DNA from: Spirochaetota bacterium
GTDB lineage: Bacteria > Spirochaetota > UBA4802 > UBA5550
Assembly: GCA_022704585.1 (NCBI GenBank)
Contig: JAKJGD010000180.1
Span: 1-5,359 of the forward strand
Direction: 5' to 3'
Length of the DNA: 5,359 bases
Shown here piece after piece: positions 1 to 5,359 of this stretch (positions are counted from its first letter, which is position 1; every line of letters starts with the position of its first letter). The translations under genes and the position numbers were made by a program. The notes under the pieces are model-generated. The model made no database searches and was not told where the DNA came from. It was given only the letters and a program-made list of their open reading frames with translations.

Positions 1-348
1 CCCTCCCGCCAGCACGATCTCGGAATCGCCGGCAATGATCTGCTGGGACGCGAACACCGTGGCCTGCATGCCGGAAGCGCACTGGCGCTGGATCGTGGTC
101 GCCGGGATTTCCACCGGTATGCCCGCCTTCAGCGCGGCGGTGCGGGCCGTGTTGGCCTCGGCACTCGTCTGCACGCAGTCCCCGAAAATGACGTCATCGA
201 GCATGTCGCCGGTCACGCCGGCCCGCTTCATCGCCTCGACCATGACGATCGCGGCGAGCTGGTACGCCCTCATGTCTTTCAGCGACTGGCCGAAGCTCGC
301 AATGGGGGTCCTGCACCCTGATAAAATGACAACTTCTTTGTTCGACAT
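1..348 (-). CDS. Thiolase (acetyl-CoA acetyltransferase type), N-terminal part, cut by the window edge
   Basis: Translating the minus strand from the ATG at 348 gives 116 uninterrupted residues to the window edge. It opens with the thiolase pattern VVILSGCRTPIASFGQSLKD and reaches the nucleophile motif QCASGMQA, with catalytic Cys90. Thiolases of this family condense two acetyl-CoA to acetoacetyl-CoA, or cleave 3-ketoacyl-CoA, in the cytoplasm. Cys90 carries the acyl intermediate; the C-terminal His and second Cys lie outside the window. Family members are about 390-400 residues, so roughly 70% is missing. The start is supported by AGGAG at 361-357 on the minus strand, 8 bases before the ATG. 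It is transcribed the same way as clpB but 408 bases separate them, so a shared operon is unlikely. Fermentative, degradative (AtoB/FadA) and polymer (PhaA) roles cannot be separated from this part. Plus-strand and other minus-strand open frames over this stretch are shadows. Confidence 0.95.
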   Translation of the reverse strand, partial: MSNKEVVILSGCRTPIASFGQSLKDMRAYQLAAIVMVEAMKRAGVTGDMLDDVIFGDCVQTSAEANTARTAALKAGIPVEIPATTIQRQCASGMQATVFASQQIIAGDSEIVLAGG

Positions 349-398
349 AACTCCCTCTCCTGAATGATATGTTGTTAATTAAAAACGGGTTATCTCTA

Positions 399-516
399 AT
401 GTCATTGCGATGAGCCCTCGTATGTCGAGGTCGACGAAGCACCCTTCGACTGCGCTCAGGGACCGATCGGTTGCCGAGCGTTGCCGAGGCGTGCTTCGCA
501 ACGCTCGCGATGACAT
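399..516 (+). repeat. Palindromic interspersed element, copy A
   Basis: The ends are inverted repeats: ATGTCATTGCGA at 399-410 and TCGCGATGACAT at 505-516, whose reverse complement is ATGTCATCGCGA. The whole length aligns with copy B (3410-3532) read on the other strand. Shared blocks in the same order are TGTCATTGCGA, GAGCCC, CGACGAAGC, CGCTCAGGGA, CGGTTGCCGAGCG, CGAGGC and CGCTCGCGATGACA. Inside, CGAGCGTTGC (475-484) pairs perfectly with GCAACGCTCG (498-507), and CCTC/GAGG near 417-430 forms a smaller stem. It carries no gene. Elements beginning GTCATTGCGAG are scattered through intergenic regions of many bacteria, so it is most likely a non-autonomous, MITE-like or REP-like repeat. It ends 50 bases before the thiolase start. 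A target duplication is not evident. Confidence 0.85.
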
Positions 517-521
517 GTATA
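516..521 (-). promoter_or_regulatory. Weak candidate -10 box for the thiolase gene
   Basis: The minus strand reads TATACA here, preceded by a run of T. No hexamer resembling TTGACA sits 16-18 bases upstream. If used, transcription would begin near 509 and the thiolase messenger would carry repeat copy A in a leader of about 160 bases. The 15-bp palindrome centred at 553 would then lie near -44, where an activator could substitute for the missing -35. This rests on one weak hexamer. Confidence 0.2.
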
Positions 522-545
522 AAAAAACAGCATTTAGATAGATCC

Positions 546-560
546 GGAATAGTCTATTCC
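546..560. promoter_or_regulatory. Perfect 15-bp palindrome, possible operator
   Basis: GGAATAGTCTATTCC is a perfect inverted repeat: arms GGAATAG (546-552) and CTATTCC (554-560) around a central T. It sits alone in the AT-rich spacer about 198 bases upstream of the thiolase start, outside repeat copy A. Neither arm is followed by a T run that would make it a terminator. The short, tight dyad resembles a dimeric regulator site, with the thiolase as the likeliest target, but no regulator gene is in the window. Confidence 0.35.
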
Positions 561-715
561 ATTCCTGACTTCTTCACCGCAGGCTGTAAACAGACGCACG
601 GTATGCATCCAAAAAAGCATCATGCACCAAATATGTCAAGACAGATAGAGACTGGACGGACGTTAAATGGATGGAACTGACAGGGTGTTCAACAGACGCG
701 ATAACGTGAATCATG

Positions 716-744
716 GCGGGGAGCCGCACACGGCGGCCCCCCGC
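716..744 (-). terminator. clpB: Strong GC hairpin after clpB (terminator-like, no T run)
   Basis: Thirteen bases after the clpB stop codon the bases 716-727 pair with 733-744 around a five-base loop (728-732), a 12-bp stem that is almost all G-C with one G-U pair in the RNA. The minus strand after it reads CATGATTCACG, so there is no T run and a canonical intrinsic terminator is not supported. It may protect the 3' end of the clpB messenger or assist factor-dependent termination. Confidence 0.5.
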
Positions 745-756
745 TCCGGATATGCA

Positions 757-3339
757 TTATTTGCTGAAGCTCATCTTCTTTCCGTCCGAATCCGCCTTGA
801 TCTTCTGGTCGGACAGGGATTCACCCGAAAGCAGCCGCACCGAAAGGGGGTCCAGGAGATGCTTCTGGATGGCCCGCTTTAGCGGGCGCGCGCCGAACTG
901 GGGATCGAACCCTTCGGTGACAAGGAATTCCAGCGCCTTTTTGGTCATTTCAAGGGTTATCCCCCGGTCTTTCAACCGCGCGGCCACTTCCGCCAGTTGC
1001 AGCTTCACGATCGCCGCGATGTTTTCGCGCGAGAGCGGGTTGAAGATGATCACCTCGTCCACCCGGTTCAAAAACTCGGGCTGGAAGTGGGCCTTCAGCT
1101 CCTGCTCCACGCCGCTCTTCCGCTGCTCGTAGGGGATGGACGCCTCGCTTATATACGACGTCCCGATGTTGGAGGTCATGATGATCAGCGTGTTCTTGAA
1201 GTCCACGACCCGGCCCTTGGCATCGGTCAGCCGGCCCTCGTCCAGTATTTGCAAAAATATATTGAACACGTCATGGTGCGCCTTCTCGATCTCGTCGAAG
1301 AGGATTACCGCGTAGGGGCGCCGCCGCACCGCCTCGGTGAGCTGGCCGCCCTCCTCGTACCCGACGTATCCCGGGGGCGCGCCGATGAGGCGCGCGACCG
1401 CATGCTTCTCCATGTACTCGGACATGTCGATGCGGATGATCGCCTTCTCGTCGTTGAACATGAACTGCGCCACGGCCTTGGCCGTCTCGGTCTTGCCCAC
1501 GCCCGTGGGGCCCAGGAAGATGAACGACCCGACGGGCCGGTCAGGGTCCTGTATCCCGGAACGCGAGCGCCGCACGGCGTTCGATATGGCGGCGATCGCC
1601 TCGTCCTGGCCCACGACCCGGCGCTCGAGGATCGACTCCATCTTTAAAAGCTTCTCCTTCTCGCCTTCGAGCATCCGCGACACGGGAATGCCGGTCCATC
1701 GCGACACGACGGCGGCTATCTCCTGCTCGGTGACCTCCTCTTTCAGCAGGGTCTTGTCTCCCTGCATCGACTTGAGCTTCTTGTTCGCCGCGGCGAGCTT
1801 CTTCTCCAGCTCGGCGATCCTGCCGTAACGGATCTCGGCCACCAGGTTCAGGTTCCCCTCCCGCTCGGCGCGCTGCTCTTCCGTGCGGAGGTGCTCGATC
1901 TGCTCCTTGATCCCGCGGTTCTCGGTGATGATCGCCTTCTCGTTCCTCCACTGGGCCACCAGCCCGTTCTTCTTCTCGTTCAGGTTGGCCAGCTGCTCCT
2001 TGATTTTCTCCAGCCTGTCTTTTGACGCGGGATCCTTCTCCTTCTTGAGCGCCTCCTGCTCTATCATGAGCTGGCGCACCTTCCGCTCGATCTCGTCTAT
2101 CTCGATCGGCATGGAGTCGATCTCCATCTTGATCCGGGACGCCGCCTCGTCAACGAGGTCGATTGCCTTGTCCGGGAGGAAGCGGTCCGTGATGTAGCGG
2201 TCGGACAGGGTCGCCGCGGCCACGCAGGCGGAGTCGGAAATCCGCACGCCGTGGTGCACCTCGTACTTCTCCTTCAGGCCGCGGAGGATTGCAATGGTGT
2301 CCTCGACGGACGGCTCCGTGGTCAGGACCGGCTGGAAGCGCCGCTCCAGCGCTTTGTCCTTCTCGATGTATTTCTGGTACTCGTTAAGCGTCGTGGCGCC
2401 GATGCAGCGGAGGTCGCCGCGAGCGAGCGCCGGCTTGAGCATGTTGGAGGCGTCCACTGCGCCCTCGGCCGCTCCCGCGCCCACCAGGGTGTGGAGCTCG
2501 TCTATGAAGAGTATCACGTCGCCCGCGGACTCCTCGACCTCGTTTATCACGGCCTTGAGACGCTCCTCGAACTCGCCGCGGTACTTGGCGCCGGCGATGA
2601 GCGCGCCCATGTCAAGGCCGACCAGACGCTTGTTTTTCAGGTTCTCGGGCACGTCGCCCTCGACGATGCGGCGCGCAAGCCCCTCGACGATCGCCGTTTT
2701 CCCGACGCCCGGCTCGCCGATCAGCACGGGGTTGTTCTTGGTCCGCCGTGTCAGTACCTGCATGACCCGGCGGATCTCCTCGTCCCTGCCTATCACGGGA
2801 TCGAGGCGGTTCTGCCGGGCAAGCCTGGTCAGGTCCCTGCTGAACCGGTCCAGGGCGTTGTACTTGTCCTCCGCGTTCTCGTCGCCGGCTCGCTTGCTTC
2901 CCCGGATGTCTTTCAACACTTTCAGTATGTTGTCGCGGATGAAGCCGTGCGCGTTCATGATCTTCCGCGCCGTGCCCTTCCCCTTGGAAGCGAGCGCGAG
3001 GATCATGTGCTCCGTGCTCATGTAATCGTCCTTGAGCGCGACCGCCTCATTCCAGGCCTCGTTCAGTATGTCGCGCATGGCGGACGAGAGGGCCCCGCCG
3101 CCGGGACCGGCGCCCGTCTGCCGCGGCAGTGACTTGACGGCCTCGTCCACCTCGCTCCTGGTGTCCTGCACCGACGCGCCGATCTTCTGGGCGATCGAGC
3201 CGAATATGCCGCCCTCCTGGTCTATGAGCGCCAGGAGCAGGTGCTCGGGCTGTATCTCGTAATGGTTCATGTCCGTGGCGATGTTCTGTGCGGTATTGAC
3301 CGCGTCCTGCGCCTTCAGTGTCAGTTTGTCCATTCTCAT
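757..3339 (-). CDS. clpB: ClpB, ATP-dependent protein disaggregase (AAA+ chaperone)
   Basis: Complete 860-residue ClpB, close to the 857 of E. coli. This cytoplasmic hexamer, working with DnaK/DnaJ/GrpE, threads aggregated proteins through its central pore using ATP. Order of parts: Clp N-domain (about 1-146); NBD1 with Walker A GEPGVGKT (208-215), pore loop KYRGEFE (252-258, Tyr253), Walker B ILFIDE (276-281) and arginine finger pair 333-334; the coiled-coil middle domain typical of ClpB (about 405-530); NBD2 with Walker A GPTGVGKT (610-617), pore loop GYVGY (657-661), Walker B ILFDE (679-683), arginine finger FLNR (Arg759) and sensor-2 GARP (816-819). All catalytic residues are intact. No ClpP-binding IGF/IGL loop is seen, so it is a refolding enzyme and not a protease partner. 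The ATG at 3339 is chosen because GAGGA lies 8 bases upstream and the MRMDKLT start matches the family. An in-frame ATG at 3450 would add 37 unrelated residues coded partly by repeat copy B. Confidence 0.98.
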   Translation of the reverse strand: MRMDKLTLKAQDAVNTAQNIATDMNHYEIQPEHLLLALIDQEGGIFGSIAQKIGASVQDTRSEVDEAVKSLPRQTGAGPGGGALSSAMRDILNEAWNEAVALKDDYMSTEHMILALASKGKGTARKIMNAHGFIRDNILKVLKDIRGSKRAGDENAEDKYNALDRFSRDLTRLARQNRLDPVIGRDEEIRRVMQVLTRRTKNNPVLIGEPGVGKTAIVEGLARRIVEGDVPENLKNKRLVGLDMGALIAGAKYRGEFEERLKAVINEVEESAGDVILFIDELHTLVGAGAAEGAVDASNMLKPALARGDLRCIGATTLNEYQKYIEKDKALERRFQPVLTTEPSVEDTIAILRGLKEKYEVHHGVRISDSACVAAATLSDRYITDRFLPDKAIDLVDEAASRIKMEIDSMPIEIDEIERKVRQLMIEQEALKKEKDPASKDRLEKIKEQLANLNEKKNGLVAQWRNEKAIITENRGIKEQIEHLRTEEQRAEREGNLNLVAEIRYGRIAELEKKLAAANKKLKSMQGDKTLLKEEVTEQEIAAVVSRWTGIPVSRMLEGEKEKLLKMESILERRVVGQDEAIAAISNAVRRSRSGIQDPDRPVGSFIFLGPTGVGKTETAKAVAQFMFNDEKAIIRIDMSEYMEKHAVARLIGAPPGYVGYEEGGQLTEAVRRRPYAVILFDEIEKAHHDVFNIFLQILDEGRLTDAKGRVVDFKNTLIIMTSNIGTSYISEASIPYEQRKSGVEQELKAHFQPEFLNRVDEVIIFNPLSRENIAAIVKLQLAEVAARLKDRGITLEMTKKALEFLVTEGFDPQFGARPLKRAIQKHLLDPLSVRLLSGESLSDQKIKADSDGKKMSFSK

Positions 3340-3409
3340 GGTCAATGTCCTCGAACAGCTTTTTTCGGGCCATGGTGAGTGTGCCGTCTTAAAAGTCCGG
3401 TATACTATT

Positions 3410-3532
3410 ATGTCATCGCGAGCGCAGCGTGCCTCGACTTCGCTCGGCAACCGGGTGATCCCTGAGCGTTGACAACGGGCGCTTCGTCGCGGAGTTTACC
3501 CCGACACGTCGAGGGGCTCCTCGCAATGACAT
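3410..3532 (-). repeat. Palindromic interspersed element, copy B (inverted relative to copy A)
   Basis: Ends are ATGTCATCGCGA (3410-3421) and TCGCAATGACAT (3521-3532), inverted repeats of each other apart from one position. Read on the minus strand it aligns along its whole length with copy A. The main difference is about ten extra bases before the CGACGAAGC block, partly offset by shortening further on. CCCC/GGGG arms near 3500-3520 keep a hairpin where copy A has a CCTC/GAGG hairpin of different sequence. Bases flanking the TGTCA/TGACA ends are TTA on both sides (3408-3410 and 3532-3534), which could be a short target duplication or chance. It ends 70 bases before the clpB start and lies between that start and the best candidate promoter, so it is probably in the clpB leader. 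Confidence 0.85.
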
Positions 3533-3590
3533 TATGAGACAGCTCCATGATATAACACCATGGACCCGGTCATTAAAAAAAATGCAAGGA

Positions 3591-3619
3591 TTAAACAACA
3601 GGAAAGTTAAACAAACAGG
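3591..3619. repeat. Tandem direct repeat next to the clpB promoter
   Basis: TTAAACAACAGG (3591-3602) is followed after AAAG by TTAAACAAACAGG (3607-3619), identical but for one extra A, with a 16-base period. On the clpB-coding strand it reads as two copies of a CCTGTTTGTTTAA-like unit beginning about eight bases after the candidate -10 box, that is, at the predicted start of transcription. A repressor bound to both units would block initiation, but chance AT-rich repetition is possible. Confidence 0.5.
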
Positions 3620-3626
3620 TACATTA

Positions 3627-3655
3627 ATAGTATGAAAATTTCAGCCGATCGTCAA
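3627..3655 (-). promoter_or_regulatory. Candidate sigma70 promoter for clpB
   Basis: On the minus strand TTGACG (3655-3650) is followed after exactly 17 bases by TACTAT (3632-3627); these match the consensus at 5 of 6 and 4 of 6 positions. It lies just past the terminator of the preceding gene, where a new transcript must begin. Transcription starting near 3620 would give clpB a leader of about 280 bases that includes repeat copy B. No better match was seen nearer the gene, nor a heat-shock sigma pattern. Confidence 0.45.
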
Positions 3656-3660
3656 GAGAG

Positions 3661-3695
3661 GAAATAAAAAAAGCGGCGTTTCATCCCGCCGCTTT
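3661..3695 (-). terminator. Intrinsic terminator of the exported-protein gene
   Basis: Reading the minus strand, AAAGCGGCG (3695-3687), an eight-base loop and CGCCGCTTT (3678-3670) form a perfect 9-bp stem that runs straight into TTTTTATTT. It starts 22 bases after the stop codon at 3718. The plus strand after the stem reads TTTCTCTTTT, so it could also stop transcription coming the other way. It separates this gene from clpB. Confidence 0.9.
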
Positions 3696-3717
3696 CTCTT
3701 TTCAGTAATATCCCCTT

Positions 3718-4239
3718 TTACAGGCCCTTGATCCGCTCACTTACGGTTTTGGCCAGCTCCTGGATATAATGAAAATTGCCGGAGTCGTCCACGAAGAATA
3801 TCACCGCAAGGTTATCTTTCGTGACCAGGAGCGACCGGTCGCTGTTGTAGCCGGCGAATTCAGTGATCTTCCGCATCTCTTCCTGCGCTGCCTTCATATT
3901 CGTGAAGAGGATGACATAGCAGACTATATCGTCGCCTAGAGGCGTGTTCTTGTCCGCAATGATCGAGACATGGATGCTCTCAATCTTATTGTAGTCCCCG
4001 CCCGGGTAAATTTTGTCCGCGAGCCGCTTGATCGCCGCCCTGTCCATGCTCCAGGGATTATTTTTCAGGGTCTTCTTATAGGGGGCGGGCACGGTGCCAT
4101 ACATGAAACCCTCAGGTATGTCCTTGTCCGTGAGCCGTATGCTGTCAATGGCCGCCGGCTTGAGCTGGGAGTTACCGCTCGAAGCGGTGATGATAACAAG
4201 AGTAAGAAGGGCACTGAGGCAGATTATCGCTTTTTTCAT
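3718..4239 (-). CDS. Small exported protein of unknown function
   Basis: Encodes 173 residues that I do not recognise as a named family. The start at 4239 is chosen because GGGAG lies 7 bases upstream and MKK followed by a hydrophobic run (4-18) makes a standard signal peptide; the upstream ATG at 4278 would put 13 polar residues before it. Cleavage is likely after Ser21 (ASS/GN). There is no lipobox cysteine at the cleavage site, so the product is probably free in the periplasm or secreted. The mature part is about 150 residues, mixed in charge, with one cysteine (Cys107), a conspicuous IPEGFMYGTVPAPY stretch (41-54), NPWSMD (61-66), IYPGGDY (77-83), and two hydrophobic strands (104-112, 143-150). 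The alternating pattern suggests a small alpha/beta domain. It has its own promoter and terminator and stands alone, so context gives no function. Confidence 0.88.
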   Translation of the reverse strand: MKKAIICLSALLTLVIITASSGNSQLKPAAIDSIRLTDKDIPEGFMYGTVPAPYKKTLKNNPWSMDRAAIKRLADKIYPGGDYNKIESIHVSIIADKNTPLGDDIVCYVILFTNMKAAQEEMRKITEFAGYNSDRSLLVTKDNLAVIFFVDDSGNFHYIQELAKTVSERIKGL

Positions 4240-4299
4240 GATAAGTCTCCCGGGGATGAATAATTCCGAATGGCGCACGTGAATGCGACTGGTTCAATT

Positions 4300-4328
4300 A
4301 TAATATCGGAATTTCCGGTGAGAGTCAA
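4300..4328 (-). promoter_or_regulatory. Sigma70-type promoter of the exported-protein gene
   Basis: On the minus strand TTGACT (4328-4323) and TATTAT (4305-4300) are spaced by exactly 17 bases, each matching the consensus at 5 of 6 positions. The predicted start near 4293 gives a leader of about 54 bases to the ATG at 4239. The spacer between the boxes contains a perfect 11-bp palindrome (4307-4317). Confidence 0.7.
4307..4317. promoter_or_regulatory. Palindrome in the promoter spacer, possible operator
   Basis: CGGAATTTCCG has perfect arms CGGAA and TTCCG around a central T. It lies wholly between the -35 and -10 boxes of the leftward promoter, a position where a bound repressor would exclude RNA polymerase. 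The arms are short, so chance is a real alternative. Confidence 0.35.
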
Positions 4329-4543
4329 AAGATATTTTCAGGGAAAGTGGGCTTATATTTCAAATCCCCGGTCCTCTGTTTTTAATGAATAGCGCAATTG
4401 GATATGCCATGATTGTCCCCATGCTTCAACAGGTTCAGAAAAAGCAAGGTCCTTTGTGTCCCTCTGAATAATACCAAACTGGAGCCGACCCCTGTTATTC
4501 AATTGTTGCCATGATTTCCGCTGAACTTCCCGTCAAATTTTTT

Positions 4544-4572
4544 TTGCCATTATTCAATCGTTATCATATATT
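4544..4572 (+). promoter_or_regulatory. Sigma70-type promoter of the DUF1304 gene
   Basis: TTGCCA (4544-4549) and TATATT (4567-4572) are separated by 17 bases and each matches the consensus at 5 of 6 positions. The -10 box ends 18 bases before the ATG, so the leader would be about ten bases and hold little besides the ribosome binding site GGGAGG (4581-4586). Confidence 0.65.
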
Positions 4573-4590
4573 ACAGTAACGGGAGGAATT

Positions 4591-4956
4591 ATGGAAATAA
4601 TCGCGTCTGTTGCTGTCGGACTGGTAGCACTGCTGCATCTCTACTTCATGATACTGGAGATGTTTTTCTGGGACAGGCCACCGGGTATACGCGCCTTCGG
4701 ATTGAAGCCGGATTTCGCGAAAGCTTCGAAGGCCCTTGCGGCCAACCAGGGCCTGTATAACGGGTTCCTGGTCGCGGGCCTCGTCTGGGGCCTGGTTTAC
4801 GGGGCTGCGGGGTTCCAGATAAAGCTGTTCTTTCTCGGCTGCGTGATTGTCGCCGGAGTGTTCGGCGCTGTCACTGCCAGCCGCAAGATCCTGTTCTTCC
4901 AGGCCCTTCCCGGTGCCGTGGCGCTGGCACTGGTGCTGATTGCCGGTCTATTATAA
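4591..4956 (+). CDS. DUF1304 family membrane protein
   Basis: Encodes 121 residues, the normal size for DUF1304 (COG3759), a family of small bacterial inner-membrane proteins with no established function. Family marks are the HLYFMILEMFFW stretch (16-27) at the end of the first helix, with His16 and Glu23 in the membrane; FGL-P-FA (36-43); and ANQGLYNGFL (51-60), the most characteristic motif. Four hydrophobic helices are visible, at about 3-25, 54-71, 77-95 and 102-121, joined by short loops. The ATG at 4591 follows GGGAGG after four bases and no earlier in-frame start fits. The gene stands alone, divergent from the exported-protein gene and 247 bases from the next start, so context does not suggest a role. 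Family membership is confident; function is unknown. Confidence 0.93.
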   Translation: MEIIASVAVGLVALLHLYFMILEMFFWDRPPGIRAFGLKPDFAKASKALAANQGLYNGFLVAGLVWGLVYGAAGFQIKLFFLGCVIVAGVFGAVTASRKILFFQALPGAVALALVLIAGLL

Positions 4957-5080
4957 AGAATGCGCCCCCGCAGGAAGGCGAATCAATACCGGTCCTGTAT
5001 AATGCCGTCCTGCTGTTACTGATAATCCCGGCACGGCACGGCCCCCGCAAGGGGCCCATGTTCCGGTCAGGTATGCCGGT

Positions 5081-5122
5081 CCACGCATGCGCTCATTGCC
5101 GCGTGGTGGTCCTGCGCTTTTT
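5081..5122 (+). terminator. Weak terminator-like structure after the DUF1304 gene
   Basis: CCACGC (5081-5086) pairs with GCGTGG (5101-5106) around a 14-base loop, and TTTTT follows about a dozen bases later. The stem is short and the T run is not adjacent, so this is a poor intrinsic terminator. The GC-rich hairpin at 5040-5056 (GGCCCC/GGGGCC, five-base loop) upstream has no T run either. How the DUF1304 transcript ends is unclear. Confidence 0.2.
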
Positions 5123-5148
5123 GCGTTGAATAAATCCATGTGAAAGGC

Positions 5149-5179
5149 TTGACACTCAACACCCCGCGTATCAGATAAA
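5149..5179 (+). promoter_or_regulatory. Possible promoter of the right-edge gene
   Basis: TTGACA (5149-5154) is a perfect -35 consensus 49 bases before the start codon. The best -10, GATAAA (5174-5179), is 19 bases downstream and only a moderate match; nothing better sits at 17. It may be a weak or activator-dependent promoter. Confidence 0.35.
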
Positions 5180-5203
5180 GCAAATTCCCGGGGAGGCGAT
5201 GCC

Positions 5204-5359
5204 ATGGCGACACAGGACATATATATTGAATTACGGGAGCGCATCAACCAGTATTCCATCGGCATGAACGCCACTGAGGCCGGGAAGGAGCTTGCCCTTC
5301 TAAAACGGCTTTTCACCGAGGAGGAGGCGCGCTATTATCTCGCCCTGACCCGCGCACTT
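5204..5359 (+). CDS. Partial gene at the right edge, possibly a 4Fe-4S binding protein
   Basis: From the ATG at 5204 the frame stays open for 52 residues to the window edge. GGGGAGG (5190-5196) lies 7 bases upstream, a strong ribosome binding site. The start is MATQDIYIELRERINQYSIG, followed by MNATEAGKELALLKRLFTEE. This layout of a short helix, an NATE-G or PATESG-type stretch, then LLKRLFT-EEA resembles the N-terminal helical domain of 4Fe-4S dicluster proteins common in strict anaerobes, which place their cysteine clusters much later. No cysteine lies in the visible part, so the iron-sulfur assignment rests on remembered resemblance only. That the gene is real is much surer than the product name. 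Confidence 0.6.
   Translation, partial: MATQDIYIELRERINQYSIGMNATEAGKELALLKRLFTEEEARYYLALTRAL

Larger units (their letters stand above)
349..756. other. Thiolase-clpB spacer, no gene seen
   Basis: This 408-base stretch holds no credible gene. The only open frame of note begins inside repeat copy A, has no ribosome binding site and resembles nothing I know. It does hold a thiolase ribosome binding site (357-361), repeat copy A (399-516), a minus-strand TATACA at 521-516 that could serve as a -10 without a good -35, a 15-bp palindrome (546-560), and a hairpin after clpB (716-744). The part from about 561 to 715 is AT-rich with nothing I can name. Confidence 0.75.
3340..3717. other. clpB upstream region, no gene seen
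   Basis: This 378-base spacer holds no credible gene; short open frames here begin or end in repeat copy B and lack ribosome binding sites. From right to left, in the direction of transcription, it contains the intrinsic terminator of the exported-protein gene, a candidate sigma70 promoter, a tandem direct repeat, repeat copy B and the clpB ribosome binding site (GAGGA, 3352-3348). I found neither a CIRCE inverted repeat nor a clear sigma32-type promoter. Confidence 0.75.
4240..4590. other. Divergent intergenic region, no gene seen
   Basis: This 351-base AT-rich region separates two divergently transcribed genes and carries a promoter for each: 4300-4328 leftward and 4544-4572 rightward. Between about 4330 and 4540 I see no open frame with a start signal, no long palindrome and no copy of the ATGTCAT element. 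The leftward messenger has a leader of about 54 bases; the rightward leader is only about ten bases. Confidence 0.75.

Noticed and set aside
35..442. Open frames on both strands over the thiolase start and spacer
   Set aside because: They are out-of-frame shadows of a clear thiolase reading or run into repeat copy A; none has a start signal or a recognisable product.
601..640. Minus-strand TTGACA (639-634) followed by a T run as a promoter or terminator
   Set aside because: No acceptable -10 sits at the right spacing, and the T run is not preceded by a stem long enough for a terminator.
471..882. Small plus-strand open frames after copy A and over the clpB end
   Set aside because: One begins inside the repeat and the others overlap the clpB 3' end in the antisense direction; no ribosome binding sites and no family resemblance.
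997..3132. Several long plus-strand open frames antisense to clpB
   Set aside because: They are expected from GC-rich codon use in clpB; their translations are low-complexity and resemble nothing.
3047..3373. Minus-strand frame starting [11 protein letters not shown], overlapping the clpB start
   Set aside because: It has no ribosome binding site and for most of its length is an out-of-frame reading of the clpB N-domain.
3340..3450. A longer clpB start at 3450 adding 37 residues
   Set aside because: The extension is read partly from repeat copy B, resembles no ClpB N-terminus, and the ATG at 3339 has a good ribosome binding site and the usual family start.
3413..3598. 61-residue minus-strand frame covering repeat copy B
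   Set aside because: It is read from the palindromic element itself and has no start signal.
4470..4510. A stretch around GGAGCCGACCCC resembling sequence sometimes seen near transposase remnants
   Set aside because: No inverted repeat, no coding remnant and no second copy in the window; the resemblance is too vague to report as a mobile element.
4871..5316. Minus-strand open frames across the DUF1304 end and right spacer
   Set aside because: They are antisense to two well-supported plus-strand genes and have no start signals.

Overview
The window looks like chromosomal DNA from a GC-rich, probably anaerobic Gram-negative bacterium. Coding DNA is strongly GC-rich and the spacers are AT-rich. 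The lineage cannot be fixed from the sequence. The repeat style, the exported protein and the last partial gene would suit Spirochaetota or Desulfobacterota, but this is an impression and not a demonstrated placement. No phage, integron, transposase, CRISPR array, tRNA or rRNA is visible.

Layout from left to right: (1) 1-348, minus strand, the N-terminal 116 residues of a thiolase (acetyl-CoA acetyltransferase type) that continues past the left edge. (2) 349-756, a 408-base spacer holding a 118-bp palindromic interspersed element (copy A, 399-516), a perfect 15-bp palindrome (546-560) and a strong hairpin just after clpB (716-744). (3) 757-3339, minus strand, a complete clpB encoding the 860-residue AAA+ disaggregase. 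(4) 3340-3717, a 378-base spacer with a second, diverged and oppositely oriented copy of the same element (copy B, 3410-3532), a tandem direct repeat, a candidate clpB promoter and an intrinsic terminator (3661-3695). (5) 3718-4239, minus strand, a small exported protein of unknown function. (6) 4240-4590, a divergent intergenic region with one sigma70-type promoter facing each way. (7) 4591-4956, plus strand, a four-helix membrane protein of the DUF1304 family. (8) 4957-5203, a short spacer with weak hairpins. (9) 5204-5359, plus strand, the first 52 residues of a gene that runs off the right edge, possibly a 4Fe-4S protein.

The genes do not form one pathway: central acyl-CoA metabolism, protein quality control, an unknown exported protein and an unknown membrane protein sit side by side, each apparently with its own signals. 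The main structure not explained by genes is the pair of homologous elements in inverted orientation flanking clpB. Each copy sits just upstream of a start codon (50 bases before the thiolase, 70 before clpB) and probably lies in the leader of the following gene. I see no convincing new multi-gene system. The useful leads are this element family, two operator-like palindromes, the tandem repeat next to the clpB promoter and the unknown exported protein.
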